Assembly (NCBI GenBank): GCA_029907545.1
Contig: JARYLR010000007.1
Span: 1 to 57,267, forward strand
Source: Candidatus Bathyarchaeota archaeon
GTDB taxonomy: Archaea; Thermoproteota; Bathyarchaeia; Bathyarchaeales; Bathycorpusculaceae
Direction of reading: 5' to 3'
Length of the DNA: 57,267 nt
The position numbers and the translations under genes were made by a program. Within the stretch, counting starts at the first letter, position 1. Every line of letters begins with the position of its first letter. A model generated the notes under the pieces. The model was not told the origin of the DNA. It was given only the letters and a program-made list of their open reading frames with translations, and made no database searches. Below are positions 26,004 through 34,512 of the stretch, piece by piece.

Positions 26004-26714
26004 ATGTCTGGAACTGAAACTCTGCTTCCATATCTGAAGGAAAAGAAGCTAGCCAATCAGGAACAGCCCACTATAATAGTTGATAGTCGAGAAGCTAATA
26101 CGGGTGCAAAAATCGTTAAGGGACTTATTGAACGCGGTGTCAACGTGCGGAATGAGCCTCTGGAGAAAGGCGATTACGTGCTTTCTGATGTCTGCGCTGT
26201 AGAACGCAAAACAGTTAAAGACTTTGTTTACACGCTAACGCACCGCTTCCTGTTCGAGCAGCTGTTCCGCCTTAAGGAGGTTTACCCGAAGTCTCTGATC
26301 TTGCTGGAAGGCTACTTGCCCGTGATCTACAAGTACAGCCGAATCCAGCCTGCGGCAGTCTGGGGCGCCATGTTCAGTCTTGCCCGAAACGGCATACCCA
26401 TAGTAACTACAACATCTTACAAGGAAACGGTTGATTTTCTCTACGTGGCTGCGCGTCAAGAACAGATCGTTGAAAAACGTACGCCAACCGTTCACCCGTT
26501 CAAGAACTATGACAGCACAACAGATGCCCAAATCTACTTCCTAGCAAGTTTGCCCAATGTCGGAAGAGAAAAAGCCATGGCAATCCTTAAATTCTATCAA
26601 ACGCCGTTAAACGCCCTAATCAACGTAGATAACTGGTCTGAAACCGTGTATGGACTGGGACCTGTGATAAGCAACAGAGTCAAGGAAGTGCTTAGAACAC
26701 CATTCAAAGAGTGA
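26004..26714 (+). CDS. xpf: XPF/ERCC4-type structure-specific nuclease
   Basis: This 236-aa protein is the helicase-less archaeal XPF. Residues 22-160 form the ERCC4 nuclease domain with TIIVDSRE (D27), GDY (56-58) and the catalytic V-ERKT at 67-70. A C-terminal tandem helix-hairpin-helix (about 180-236) contains LASLPNVGREKAMAIL and GLGPVISNRVKEVL. In other archaea this nuclease works with PCNA on flap and branched DNA. The short N-terminal 20 residues may be disordered. It is followed after 7 nt by the 119-aa gene, so the two form an operon. Confidence 0.93.
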   Translation: MSGTETLLPYLKEKKLANQEQPTIIVDSREANTGAKIVKGLIERGVNVRNEPLEKGDYVLSDVCAVERKTVKDFVYTLTHRFLFEQLFRLKEVYPKSLILLEGYLPVIYKYSRIQPAAVWGAMFSLARNGIPIVTTTSYKETVDFLYVAARQEQIVEKRTPTVHPFKNYDSTTDAQIYFLASLPNVGREKAMAILKFYQTPLNALINVDNWSETVYGLGPVISNRVKEVLRTPFKE

Positions 26715-26721
26715 AAGAACA

Positions 26722-27081
26722 ATGGATGTCGAAATAGTTCCAACGAGAAAAATCACGATTCTAGGCTTGGACAAGCGTTCAGTAGCAAACATTGCATGGT
26801 GCGCCGCGACCTACGGAGTAAACAGACTTTACTGGATCGGCGGCTACGTCATGTGCCTAGAAGTATATGAAAAGTCCTTTGAACACGAAATAAAGAACAG
26901 AGAACTCCCCATAAGCCAGATATGCTACGCGGAGTTCCCGAAATACGAGAAAATCTACGAGATTGACAAAAGCTTCCAAATACCGCTAATTAATGTTTCG
27001 GACATGAAGCTCTTTCAGGAAATTCTTGCTGCAATTCAAAAGCACGAAAAACAGAAAGAAACCAAACCTAAAGACGCTTAG
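26722..27081 (+). CDS. Unknown protein in an operon with XPF
   Basis: The protein has 119 aa and I do not recognise it. It is mixed alpha/beta, with KITILGLDKRSVANIAWCAA, TYGVNRLYWIGGYVMCLEVY and a helical C-terminus with a Lys-rich tail. The spacing of 7 nt after the nuclease suggests co-translation, so a link to DNA repair is likely but unproven. Its 3' end overlaps the convergent iorB gene by 14 bp. Confidence 0.7.
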   Translation: MDVEIVPTRKITILGLDKRSVANIAWCAATYGVNRLYWIGGYVMCLEVYEKSFEHEIKNRELPISQICYAEFPKYEKIYEIDKSFQIPLINVSDMKLFQEILAAIQKHEKQKETKPKDA

Positions 27082-27679
27082 CATTAAGATTGATGGCATA
27101 GTCATAGCCAAGCTCAAATGCCTTCACGTTGGTCTCCACATGTCTAGTAGGAATAAGCTCCCGCAAAGCTTCAACCAGACTCTGCTTCTCTAAGGGAAGC
27201 TTGCCATTTGCCGCTAAGGCTCCCAGCAAGACCGTGTTTTGAACGAGACTGCTTCCTGCTTTCTCGGTCAAACGCCTCGTGTCCACCACCTGGGCGTTCT
27301 TTGTGAAACAGTGAATTTTCTTGATGATCTCATCTATGCTTGGGTAAGGTTGGTTTTTTGCTGAAAGCTCAGTTGGCGGAATTCGCTCATCGCTTACTAT
27401 GACCAACGTCTTCTCGGATGCATACCTCAAGTTTCTAAGCGTTTCCAACGGCTCAAAGCCTAGAAGGATATCTGCCTGACCGTCAGGAACAGTTGGCGAC
27501 AGAACTGCGTCTCCCAATCTAACTTCAGAGGTTACGGCTCCGCCACGCTGCGCCATTCCATGAATTTCGCTGACCCTAACATTCATCCCTTCTTTTAAAG
27601 CCGCGGTGCCCAAGACTTCTGCTGCTAAAAGGGTTCCCTGTCCCCCCACGCCTGCTATGACTATGTTGAACTCCTTCAT
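27068..27679 (-). CDS. iorB: Indolepyruvate:ferredoxin oxidoreductase subunit beta
   Basis: This is the gamma-type subunit of the 2-oxoacid:ferredoxin oxidoreductase that turns aryl pyruvates into aryl-acetyl-CoA, CO2 and reduced ferredoxin. The 203-aa protein begins EFNIVIAGVGGQGTLLAAEVLG and continues through VSEIHGMAQRGGAVTSEVRLG and ADILLGFEPLETLR, all family text. The ATG at 27679 overlaps the iorA stop (ATGA), which fixes the start. A longer frame upstream is not real. The pair forms one functional enzyme. Confidence 0.93.
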   Translation of the reverse strand: MKEFNIVIAGVGGQGTLLAAEVLGTAALKEGMNVRVSEIHGMAQRGGAVTSEVRLGDAVLSPTVPDGQADILLGFEPLETLRNLRYASEKTLVIVSDERIPPTELSAKNQPYPSIDEIIKKIHCFTKNAQVVDTRRLTEKAGSSLVQNTVLLGALAANGKLPLEKQSLVEALRELIPTRHVETNVKAFELGYDYAINLNAKRL

Positions 27680-29607
27680 GCCGATGCTTCTCCCTCTATT
27701 GCATGGTAGGGGCATACTGAAGCACAAAGCCCGCACGCCGAACAAAGTATGTCGCTTATGTGAACCTTTCCATCTTCAACGGTCAAGGCTGGACATCCAA
27801 GCGTCCTAACGCATGCCATGCAGTTCTTGCAGGCATCTGTAATTCTGTACGGTCGAATTGCTATGCCTTTCCGTCTTCTCTCCCTTGCCACCATTAGCGT
27901 GCATGGCGATCGAAAAACGATCACTGACGGCCCGTTGCGCTGAAGAGCCTCTCTCAAGGCTTTCTCCGCTTTCTTGATCTTAAACGGATCCAGCACCTTC
28001 ACGTATTCGACTCCGCAACCTCTAGCGACCTTTTCAATAAAAACTCTCTCCGTTTGATGCCTCATCCCAGCCACGCCTGTGCCTGGATGTGGCTGATGCC
28101 CAGTCATCGCAGTGGTCAAATTGTCCAAGACAATCACGACTGCTTTGTGGTTGTTGTAAACCGCGTTTATAAGCCCGGGAATTCCAGCGTGGAAGAAGGT
28201 GGAGTCGCCTATTATCGCTATGGCAGCTTCTTGTAGTGCTTTGCTGATTCCCTGTGCTGCGCCTATGCTTGCGCCCATACAAACGAGGAGGTCGCCGACC
28301 TTCAGTGGAGGAGCGATTCCCAGCGCATAGCATCCTATGTCGGTCGCGTAGATGGTCTTGTCGCCTCCGGCTCTTCTTATCACGTAAAATGATGCCCTGT
28401 GCGGGCACCCAGCGCACAGAATTGGGGGTCTCCGCGGCAGCTCCTTAACCATGTCTGAATATTTCTTCGCGATCTTTGAGAAATCGATCGGCGAAGCCTT
28501 GCCAGCTATGCTGGATAAACCCATTAGCACAGTCTTTACAGAAAGCTCACCGTCCCGTGGGAAGTATTGCTTTCCCGTTTTTCCATAAATCTGTACATTA
28601 GGAGCGTGGTCTTTAGCTATTGCCTTGATCTGCATTTCTAAGTATGGCTCAAGTTCTTCAACAATTATGATCTTGCTGTTTTCCTTGAGAAACTTTGCGA
28701 TCTTTTTTTTCGGAAGCGGATGTGTCATGCCAAGTTTGAGAACGCTGGCTTTCAAGCCCAGTAAACGGGCTGCTTCCACAGCGTAGTTGTAAGCCGCACC
28801 AGAGGAAATCACGCCGTATTCACTGCTTCTTTCTTTCTTCGTAACGACATTGTAGGGTGATTTTTCGCTGATATCCGCAGCTTTCTCCAGCTTCTTCAGC
28901 AGAACCGTGTGGGCAGGTCTTGAGTAGGCAGGAACCATCACAAGTCTTGCAACCTCTCTGGTAAACTTGCCTTTTTCCGTTGCTTTTGCAAGCCTGCCAT
29001 AAGTCACCGGTCCACGTACATGATTTACACGCGTCGTAGTTCGCAAGAGCACTGGGAGCTCCAGCTTCTCCGAGATCTCAACAGCCGAAATCACCATGTC
29101 CTTGGCTTCTTGCGGGTTAGACGGCTCCATGCAAGGAAGACTCGATAACAACGCATAGAAGCGGTTGTCCTGCTCATTCTGCGAGCTAAAACACTCCGGA
29201 TCATCAGCAGTCACAATCACGTAGCCGCCTCTTACGCCTGTATACGCTAACGTCATCACCATGTCCGCGGCAACGTTTAGCCCAACATGCTTCATAGCTG
29301 AAAGGGCTCTGACACCGCAGTTTGCCGCTCCCGCCGCGACTTCCACCGCAACCATTTCGTTCGTAGAATACTCCATGTATACGCCGGCTTCTTTTGCAAT
29401 AGCGGACATCGAGTCACCGATTTCCGACGCCGGCGTGCCTGGGTACGTGGTTACGACGCTTATGCCTGCTTCCAGAATTGCCCGAACAATAGCTTCGTTT
29501 CCAAGCAGAAGCATACGTTTCCCAGGATTTTCCTCTAGCAGTAGTCGCGGATCAGGCACAAAGTCTCTCTCCGGAAGTTGGAGATGTTGTAACACTTGTG
29601 GTTTCAC
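27676..29607 (-). CDS. iorA: Indolepyruvate:ferredoxin oxidoreductase subunit alpha
   Basis: This 643-aa fused subunit carries TPP and iron-sulfur clusters. The N-terminal pyrimidine-binding part has TYPGTPASEIGD. The TPP-binding part holds LCAGCPHRASFY, ATDIGCYALG and GDSTFFHAGIPGLINAVYN, followed by LDNLTTAMTGHQPHPG. The C-terminal ferredoxin domain has CKNCMACVRTLGCPA and CSACGLCASVCP. It oxidises 2-oxoacids from aromatic amino acids with ferredoxin as acceptor. The GTG start at 29607 is used. It lies 90 nt after the enoyl-CoA hydratase gene on the same strand and may share a transcript. Confidence 0.96.
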   Translation of the reverse strand: MKPQVLQHLQLPERDFVPDPRLLLEENPGKRMLLLGNEAIVRAILEAGISVVTTYPGTPASEIGDSMSAIAKEAGVYMEYSTNEMVAVEVAAGAANCGVRALSAMKHVGLNVAADMVMTLAYTGVRGGYVIVTADDPECFSSQNEQDNRFYALLSSLPCMEPSNPQEAKDMVISAVEISEKLELPVLLRTTTRVNHVRGPVTYGRLAKATEKGKFTREVARLVMVPAYSRPAHTVLLKKLEKAADISEKSPYNVVTKKERSSEYGVISSGAAYNYAVEAARLLGLKASVLKLGMTHPLPKKKIAKFLKENSKIIIVEELEPYLEMQIKAIAKDHAPNVQIYGKTGKQYFPRDGELSVKTVLMGLSSIAGKASPIDFSKIAKKYSDMVKELPRRPPILCAGCPHRASFYVIRRAGGDKTIYATDIGCYALGIAPPLKVGDLLVCMGASIGAAQGISKALQEAAIAIIGDSTFFHAGIPGLINAVYNNHKAVVIVLDNLTTAMTGHQPHPGTGVAGMRHQTERVFIEKVARGCGVEYVKVLDPFKIKKAEKALREALQRNGPSVIVFRSPCTLMVARERRRKGIAIRPYRITDACKNCMACVRTLGCPALTVEDGKVHISDILCSACGLCASVCPYHAIEGEASA

Positions 29608-29697
29608 ATATAACTTTTGGTGCCTAGAAAGGGTTTCCTAAACTTGAACTCGTAGGAAAGAAGAGGCGCTGGAAAGATTTGCGAACAGCGAATTCTG

Positions 29698-30480
29698 CTA
29701 TTTACCTTTAAACGCTGGCTTGCGTTTTTCCGTGAAAGCTGCTACGCCCTCTTGCAGGTCTTCTGTAGATGCAACGACTCCGAAGCCCTCACGCTCCAGC
29801 GCTAGCGCCGCGTCTAGACTAATTTCTGCGCCCTTATTGATCAGCGCTTTAGCTACTTTAATAGCCACAGGGGCTTTCGCAGCCAGTTCCAGTGCAAGTT
29901 GGCGGGCTGTTTCTCTAAGCTTATCTGCGGGAACAACCATGTTGACTATGCCAAGCTGCTCAGCAGTCTTCGCGTCTACAAGTTTTCCGGTGAACACCAT
30001 CTCCTTAGCCTTTCCCGGGCCGACAAGTCTAGTAAGTCTCTGGGTTCCTCCCCATCCCGGGATTAGCCCTATGTTGATTTCGGTTTGCCCCATGCGGCTC
30101 GTTTCCGATGCGATGCGGAGGTCGCATGACATTGCAACTTCCAAGCCCCCTCCGAGCGCATAGCCGTTTAACGCGGCGATTACTGGTTTTTCTAAGTTCT
30201 CTAGTGAGCAGCAGAGTTTTTCTCCCATAAGCGAGAGTTCTCTGGCTTTAAGTGCGTTCATTCCTTTCATGGCTTTAATGTCTGCCCCTGCAGAGAACGC
30301 TTTTTCACCTGAACCGGTAAGTATGACGGCGCGCACGTTTTCATCTTGTTTTAGGTCATCTATCGCTTGGAGGACTTCTTCGATGACTTCCTTGCTGAAT
30401 GCGTTAAGTGCTTCCGGTCTGTTCAAGGTTATTGTTGCGATTTGGTCGCTTTTTTCGTAGATTATAACCTCGAAATTCAC
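29698..30480 (-). CDS. Enoyl-CoA hydratase/isomerase family protein
   Basis: The 260-aa crotonase-fold enzyme probably hydrates an enoyl-CoA. Conserved parts are ATITLNRPEALNAFS, the oxyanion loop FSAGADIKAM and GYALGGGLEVAMSCDLRIAS, with catalytic Glu in GGGLEVA and in TEINIGLIPGWGGTQRL. Both catalytic glutamates of the hydratase type are present, so a true hydratase is more likely than an isomerase. It lies 12 nt behind the dehydrogenase gene, so they are in one operon and likely act in sequence on the same acyl-CoA. Confidence 0.93.
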   Translation of the reverse strand: MNFEVIIYEKSDQIATITLNRPEALNAFSKEVIEEVLQAIDDLKQDENVRAVILTGSGEKAFSAGADIKAMKGMNALKARELSLMGEKLCCSLENLEKPVIAALNGYALGGGLEVAMSCDLRIASETSRMGQTEINIGLIPGWGGTQRLTRLVGPGKAKEMVFTGKLVDAKTAEQLGIVNMVVPADKLRETARQLALELAAKAPVAIKVAKALINKGAEISLDAALALEREGFGVVASTEDLQEGVAAFTEKRKPAFKGK

Positions 30481-30492
30481 ACGTTCTGCCTC

Positions 30493-31362
30493 CTATTTCT
30501 GCGTCCAGTCATAGTAGCCTTTCCCCGTCTTTCTTCCAAGAAGCTGCGCCTTAACCATCTGCTTCAGTCCCGGAGACGCGTGGAATTTAGGATCGATCTC
30601 CCTTGCAAGAACCTCGGCTATGGCTAGCGTTGTATCTGCTCCGATGTAGTCAAGAAGCATAAGCGGCCCCATAGGCCAGTTTAATCCGAGCTTGACGGCC
30701 TTGTCTATGTCGTCTCTGTCGGCTACTCCTTCCCAGTAAAGCGCTGCTGCCTCGTTTAGGGCAGGTATAAGTATGCGGTTCACGATGAAGCCTGGGCTGT
30801 CCTTTTTGACTAGGACTGTTTCTTTGCCTAGTTTGCGGGCGATGTCTGCGATTGTTTGGATTGTTTCGTCGCTGGTTTTGGCGCCTTTTATTATTTCCAC
30901 GAGCTTCATGAGCTGTGGGGGGTTGAAGAAGTGCATGCCGCAGACTTTTTCAGGTCGATTGGTTGCAGAAGCAAGCTCGGTTATGCTTACGGATGAGGTG
31001 TTTGAAGCAATTATAGCATGCGGTGGCGCCCAAGCATCAGCCTCTTTAAAAGTTGTTCTTTTTAATTCTACGTTTTCAGGTATAGCCTCGATAATTAGGT
31101 CGGCGTCTGAGACGGCCTCTCTAAGGTCGAGTGTCGTATGGATCCTCGCTAGAATTTCATTCATTTCTACCTCGGTCATCTGGCTTTTCTTCACAAATCG
31201 TTCAAGGCTGTCTTTAATCATGTTCATGCCGTTGTCTATGAAACGTCGCTCCACATCTCGCATGGTTACGTCGTATTTGCCAACTTGGGCTGCTACTTGA
31301 GTGATGCCGTGACCCATTAAGCCAGCGCCTAAGACTGTTATTTTTCTTATTTCCATCTTCAT
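30493..31362 (-). CDS. hbd: 3-hydroxyacyl-CoA dehydrogenase (3-hydroxybutyryl-CoA type)
   Basis: The 289-aa NAD(P)-dependent enzyme begins with the Rossmann motif VLGAGLMGHGITQVAA. It contains SNTSSVSITELA, MHFFNPPQLMKLVEII and KDSPGFIVNRILIPALNEAA, and ends RKTGKGYYDW. It oxidises (S)-3-hydroxyacyl-CoA or reduces 3-ketoacyl-CoA. The single-domain length fits the short-chain bacterial/archaeal Hbd. The ATG can be at 31362 or the next codon but one (MKMEIRK). It is in an operon with the enoyl-CoA hydratase and follows the acyl-CoA dehydrogenase gene by 86 nt. Confidence 0.94.
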   Translation of the reverse strand: MKMEIRKITVLGAGLMGHGITQVAAQVGKYDVTMRDVERRFIDNGMNMIKDSLERFVKKSQMTEVEMNEILARIHTTLDLREAVSDADLIIEAIPENVELKRTTFKEADAWAPPHAIIASNTSSVSITELASATNRPEKVCGMHFFNPPQLMKLVEIIKGAKTSDETIQTIADIARKLGKETVLVKKDSPGFIVNRILIPALNEAAALYWEGVADRDDIDKAVKLGLNWPMGPLMLLDYIGADTTLAIAEVLAREIDPKFHASPGLKQMVKAQLLGRKTGKGYYDWTQK

Positions 31363-31448
31363 TATTCACCTTTTGTTGTTGGAGGAGTATTTGCTGATGG
31401 TTCGATTTTAAACCTTTGCAGTAAGCATGTCGCTTTCGAATGGGCATC

Positions 31449-32987
31449 CTAAAAGATCAGGTCCCTGTCCAGCCAGTCAGGGAACCACCTGTATTTTTCT
31501 GGCCTCTCCGCCTTCTGCAGCCCGCTGTAGGTCGCCTTCACAAGTGCAATCAAGCCTTTAGAGTCTCGGTAAAGTTTGGCGAAGCCTTTCTTGTCAAGGT
31601 TTGTCAACATTTCATCAAGTTTGTCATCGGCAACGGTTTCAAGTCTTTCCTTCAAGTCTTCTCTGCTCATAAATAAGCCGGGGTTTACCATGTAGTCTTC
31701 TGCCAGCAGTTTGAGGATTTTGTCTTCGTTTGGCTCGAGTTTCGGAAGCTTTTCTCCGTATGAGACCGGAACGCCAAGTTTTTCGTGCAGCCTTCTTTGA
31801 GGCATTTTCAGATCTTTGCCTAGGGCCTTCAACCCGCCTCTGAAGATAACGAGCTTCATTATGTCGTTTGTGCCAGCGCCGATCTGGTTCACTTTAGCGT
31901 CGCGTAGGTAGCTTTCAACAGGGTAAAAGCGGGTCCAACCGTCTCCGCCCATGACCATGATTGCGTCGCTGATAAGCCGCTCATAGGTTTCTGAGGCGAA
32001 AAGCTTTGCAGTTGCCGCCTCAACCATTGCCTCTCGGTGCTCATCCAGCATCTTTGCCGCGTGATAGACAAGCAATCTCGAAGTCTTTAACCCGGCAAAC
32101 ATGTCTGCTATCTTGAACTGGTTTGACGGCAAATCAGCCGTCGGCTTGCCGAACTGCATGCGCCTCTGCGCGTATGCTACAGCATAGCGGATGGATTCGC
32201 GCATTGGTCCAAGCATTGCGGCGGAGTACACAACCCGCTCGAAGTTCAGACCTGCCACCATAACTTTCCAGCCGATGCCTTCTTCGCCGATTACGCTTTC
32301 AGCCGGAACTTTTGTGTTGTCAAAGCTTAAAATCCCGTTTGGAAGCCCGAACCAGCCTGAGAGCTCGTTGATCTTTTCAACCGAAAACCCTTGCGCACCC
32401 TTCTCAACGAGAAATGCGGTAAGATGCTGATATCTGCTCTTGTCTTCAGGTTTCTCGCTTGTTCTTGCATAAACGACATAGATATCAGCGAGTCCTGCGT
32501 TGGTGATAAACCGCTTCTTTCCATTAAGGACAAAGCAGTCCCCCTCTCGGCGAGCGGTCGTTTCGATTCCAGCCGCGTCTGAACCTACAAACGGCTCAGT
32601 AATGCAGACCGCTCCAACAACCTCGCCTTTCGCTATTCTCGGTAGCCACTTTTGCTTCTGAGCCTCAGTTCCAAATGTCAGAAGCTGCTCGACGCCGCCG
32701 AACATCGAAACCGCGTAAGCCTCAGACAGCCCTGAACATATCCTACTAAGCTCCTCAGCAACTATGGCGACGCCTGTTACTCCAGCTTCGATTCCGCCGT
32801 AGGCTTCAGGTATTGCTGCTCCAAACCATCCTTTGCGGGCGATCTCCTTAAGCATGTCCACGGGAAACTTTTTCGTCCAAAAAACTTCTTGACCTCTACC
32901 AAGGTTTTGGTCAGCAAAAATTCTTGTCTCTTCCATCAGCCGCTTCTGCTTGTCGTTCCACCATTCGAAAGGCTCCATAAAGTGCAC
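31449..32987 (-). CDS. Acyl-CoA dehydrogenase with C-terminal extension
   Basis: This flavoprotein oxidises acyl-CoA to enoyl-CoA. Residues 1-390 are a standard acyl-CoA dehydrogenase: CITEPFVGSDAAG, RYQHLTAFLVEKG, FERVVYSAAM, MVMGGDGWTRFYPVE. The place of the common catalytic Glu (YEGT in short/medium-chain enzymes) reads GAGT (A371). A glutamate is present at E250 (GLNFERVV), where isovaleryl- and long-chain-type enzymes carry their base. The total of 512 aa includes a roughly 120-residue tail that looks like a winged-helix or small helical domain. No ETF genes are nearby. ATG at 32978 is an alternative start. Confidence 0.92.
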   Translation of the reverse strand: MHFMEPFEWWNDKQKRLMEETRIFADQNLGRGQEVFWTKKFPVDMLKEIARKGWFGAAIPEAYGGIEAGVTGVAIVAEELSRICSGLSEAYAVSMFGGVEQLLTFGTEAQKQKWLPRIAKGEVVGAVCITEPFVGSDAAGIETTARREGDCFVLNGKKRFITNAGLADIYVVYARTSEKPEDKSRYQHLTAFLVEKGAQGFSVEKINELSGWFGLPNGILSFDNTKVPAESVIGEEGIGWKVMVAGLNFERVVYSAAMLGPMRESIRYAVAYAQRRMQFGKPTADLPSNQFKIADMFAGLKTSRLLVYHAAKMLDEHREAMVEAATAKLFASETYERLISDAIMVMGGDGWTRFYPVESYLRDAKVNQIGAGTNDIMKLVIFRGGLKALGKDLKMPQRRLHEKLGVPVSYGEKLPKLEPNEDKILKLLAEDYMVNPGLFMSREDLKERLETVADDKLDEMLTNLDKKGFAKLYRDSKGLIALVKATYSGLQKAERPEKYRWFPDWLDRDLIF

Positions 32988-33147
32988 CCTGCATGGTAGA
33001 GGCTAGGTTCCGCTTTGAATTTTAAACTTTCGCAGTAGACAGCGCAAATCCAAGATTCACCTCACCATGAAGTCAAAAGGCAGGGCTTACCTATCTTGCC
33101 TTTTGCAGAATGTGCTAATTCTTATATTAAAGACCGAGAAATAGAGA

Positions 33148-34512
33148 ATGTGCCCTACACTACTTTATGGGAAGGCATGCTCTTTGAGGAAAACCATATT
33201 CAAGAAACTTGAAGCACAAGGACTTATCGCCAACTATAACCGCTTAAGAAAGAATCTGCCGCCTAAACTGCCTGACAGAGTTTTCATCTGGGACGAAACC
33301 CTAAAGGAAGCCACACAAACCCCTGCGGTGTTCCTAACGTATGTGGAAAAGGTGAAGCTTGCAAAAATGCTTGACGAAGTCGGCGTCTCCATTATAACCG
33401 TAGGCTTCCCCGTGCATTCAGAAGAAGAGAAAAGCATGGTGCGGAGGATCGCTAATGAAGGTTTTCAAAACGCAAGCATCGCTGCAGCAGCGCGCACCAT
33501 AAGAAGCGACATAGACGCCTGCCTCGAATGCGGAGTGAAAGAAATACCTATCTTCACGCCGTTCAACGAACTTAATCTTAAGTACGCGCTCAAAATGACT
33601 AAGGAACAGGCTCTTACAAAGACAGCGGAAACTGTAGAGTACGCGAAGAAACACGGCGTAACCGTGGACTTCGTTTTGGACGACGCCTCAAGAACCCCTC
33701 CAGACGATATTCTACGAATCCTCGCAACCGCCGTAAAAGCAGGAGCAGACCGAATTGTAATCGCCGACAGCGTAGGTTTCCTTCGACCGTTATCCATGCG
33801 CTACCTAATCTCGCATGTCAAAAAGGAGCTTGATGAACGCATCAAGAAGAAGAGTGTTCCACTTTCTGTCCACTGTCATAATGATTTCGGCTTGGCTACC
33901 GCGAACACGTTGGCAGCGGTGGAGGAAGGTGTAACCTACGTGCATACATGCATCGCTGGATTTGGCGAGCGCTCCGGCGGCGCACCTCTAGAAGAAGTCG
34001 TAGCAGCGCTGGAGCTGCTTTACGATGTAGACACAGGCATTGATCTAGACAAAACTCACAGACTTTCGCAGCTGGCGGAAAAAGCCTTCGCACTGCCCAT
34101 ACAGTTTCACAAACCCATAATCGGGGAGCACGCCTTCTCATACGAGATTGACGAGCAAACTAAGCCCATGCTGAAGATTCCCATACTAAATGAACCTTTC
34201 CCACCGGAAATTGTTGGAAGAGAAGCCCAATACTTTGTAGGCAAAACAGTTGGCAAACCGTTAATCCAAGAGCGCCTAATCGAGGCGCAGATCAAAGCGT
34301 CTCCAATGCAGGTAGACGAGATTGCTAGGAGACTGCGAGGAATGCACGAAAGCCTAGACAAAGGCGAAGCACAGATGACCTTCTACGAGATAAAGAAGCT
34401 TATGAAAGATCTGCGCAAGGGGTTAACAGAAGAAGAATTCTGGAAAATCGTGGAGCAGGTTACAAGGCAGAAGCCGAAGCTTCAGCCAAAAGAGCAGATA
34501 CTCCCTACTTAG
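33148..34512 (+). CDS. DRE-TIM metallolyase (HMG-CoA lyase / isopropylmalate synthase family)
   Basis: The 454-aa protein has the HMGL-like TIM barrel: VFIWDETLKEATQTP (in place of the usual RDGEQ), TVGFPVHS, VDFVLDDASRTPPD, metal-binding SVHCHNDFGLATAN and the GFGERSGGAPLEEVVAAL loop. A C-terminal part (about 330-454) carries ALPIQFHKPIIGEHAFSYE and ends Lys/Gln-rich, as in isopropylmalate or homocitrate synthase-like enzymes. The exact reaction (Claisen condensation or cleavage) is not clear. It is divergent from the acyl-CoA dehydrogenase, and its stop overlaps gctB by 8 bp. TATATTA near 33123 suggests a leaderless transcript. Confidence 0.85.
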   Translation: MCPTLLYGKACSLRKTIFKKLEAQGLIANYNRLRKNLPPKLPDRVFIWDETLKEATQTPAVFLTYVEKVKLAKMLDEVGVSIITVGFPVHSEEEKSMVRRIANEGFQNASIAAAARTIRSDIDACLECGVKEIPIFTPFNELNLKYALKMTKEQALTKTAETVEYAKKHGVTVDFVLDDASRTPPDDILRILATAVKAGADRIVIADSVGFLRPLSMRYLISHVKKELDERIKKKSVPLSVHCHNDFGLATANTLAAVEEGVTYVHTCIAGFGERSGGAPLEEVVAALELLYDVDTGIDLDKTHRLSQLAEKAFALPIQFHKPIIGEHAFSYEIDEQTKPMLKIPILNEPFPPEIVGREAQYFVGKTVGKPLIQERLIEAQIKASPMQVDEIARRLRGMHESLDKGEAQMTFYEIKKLMKDLRKGLTEEEFWKIVEQVTRQKPKLQPKEQILPT

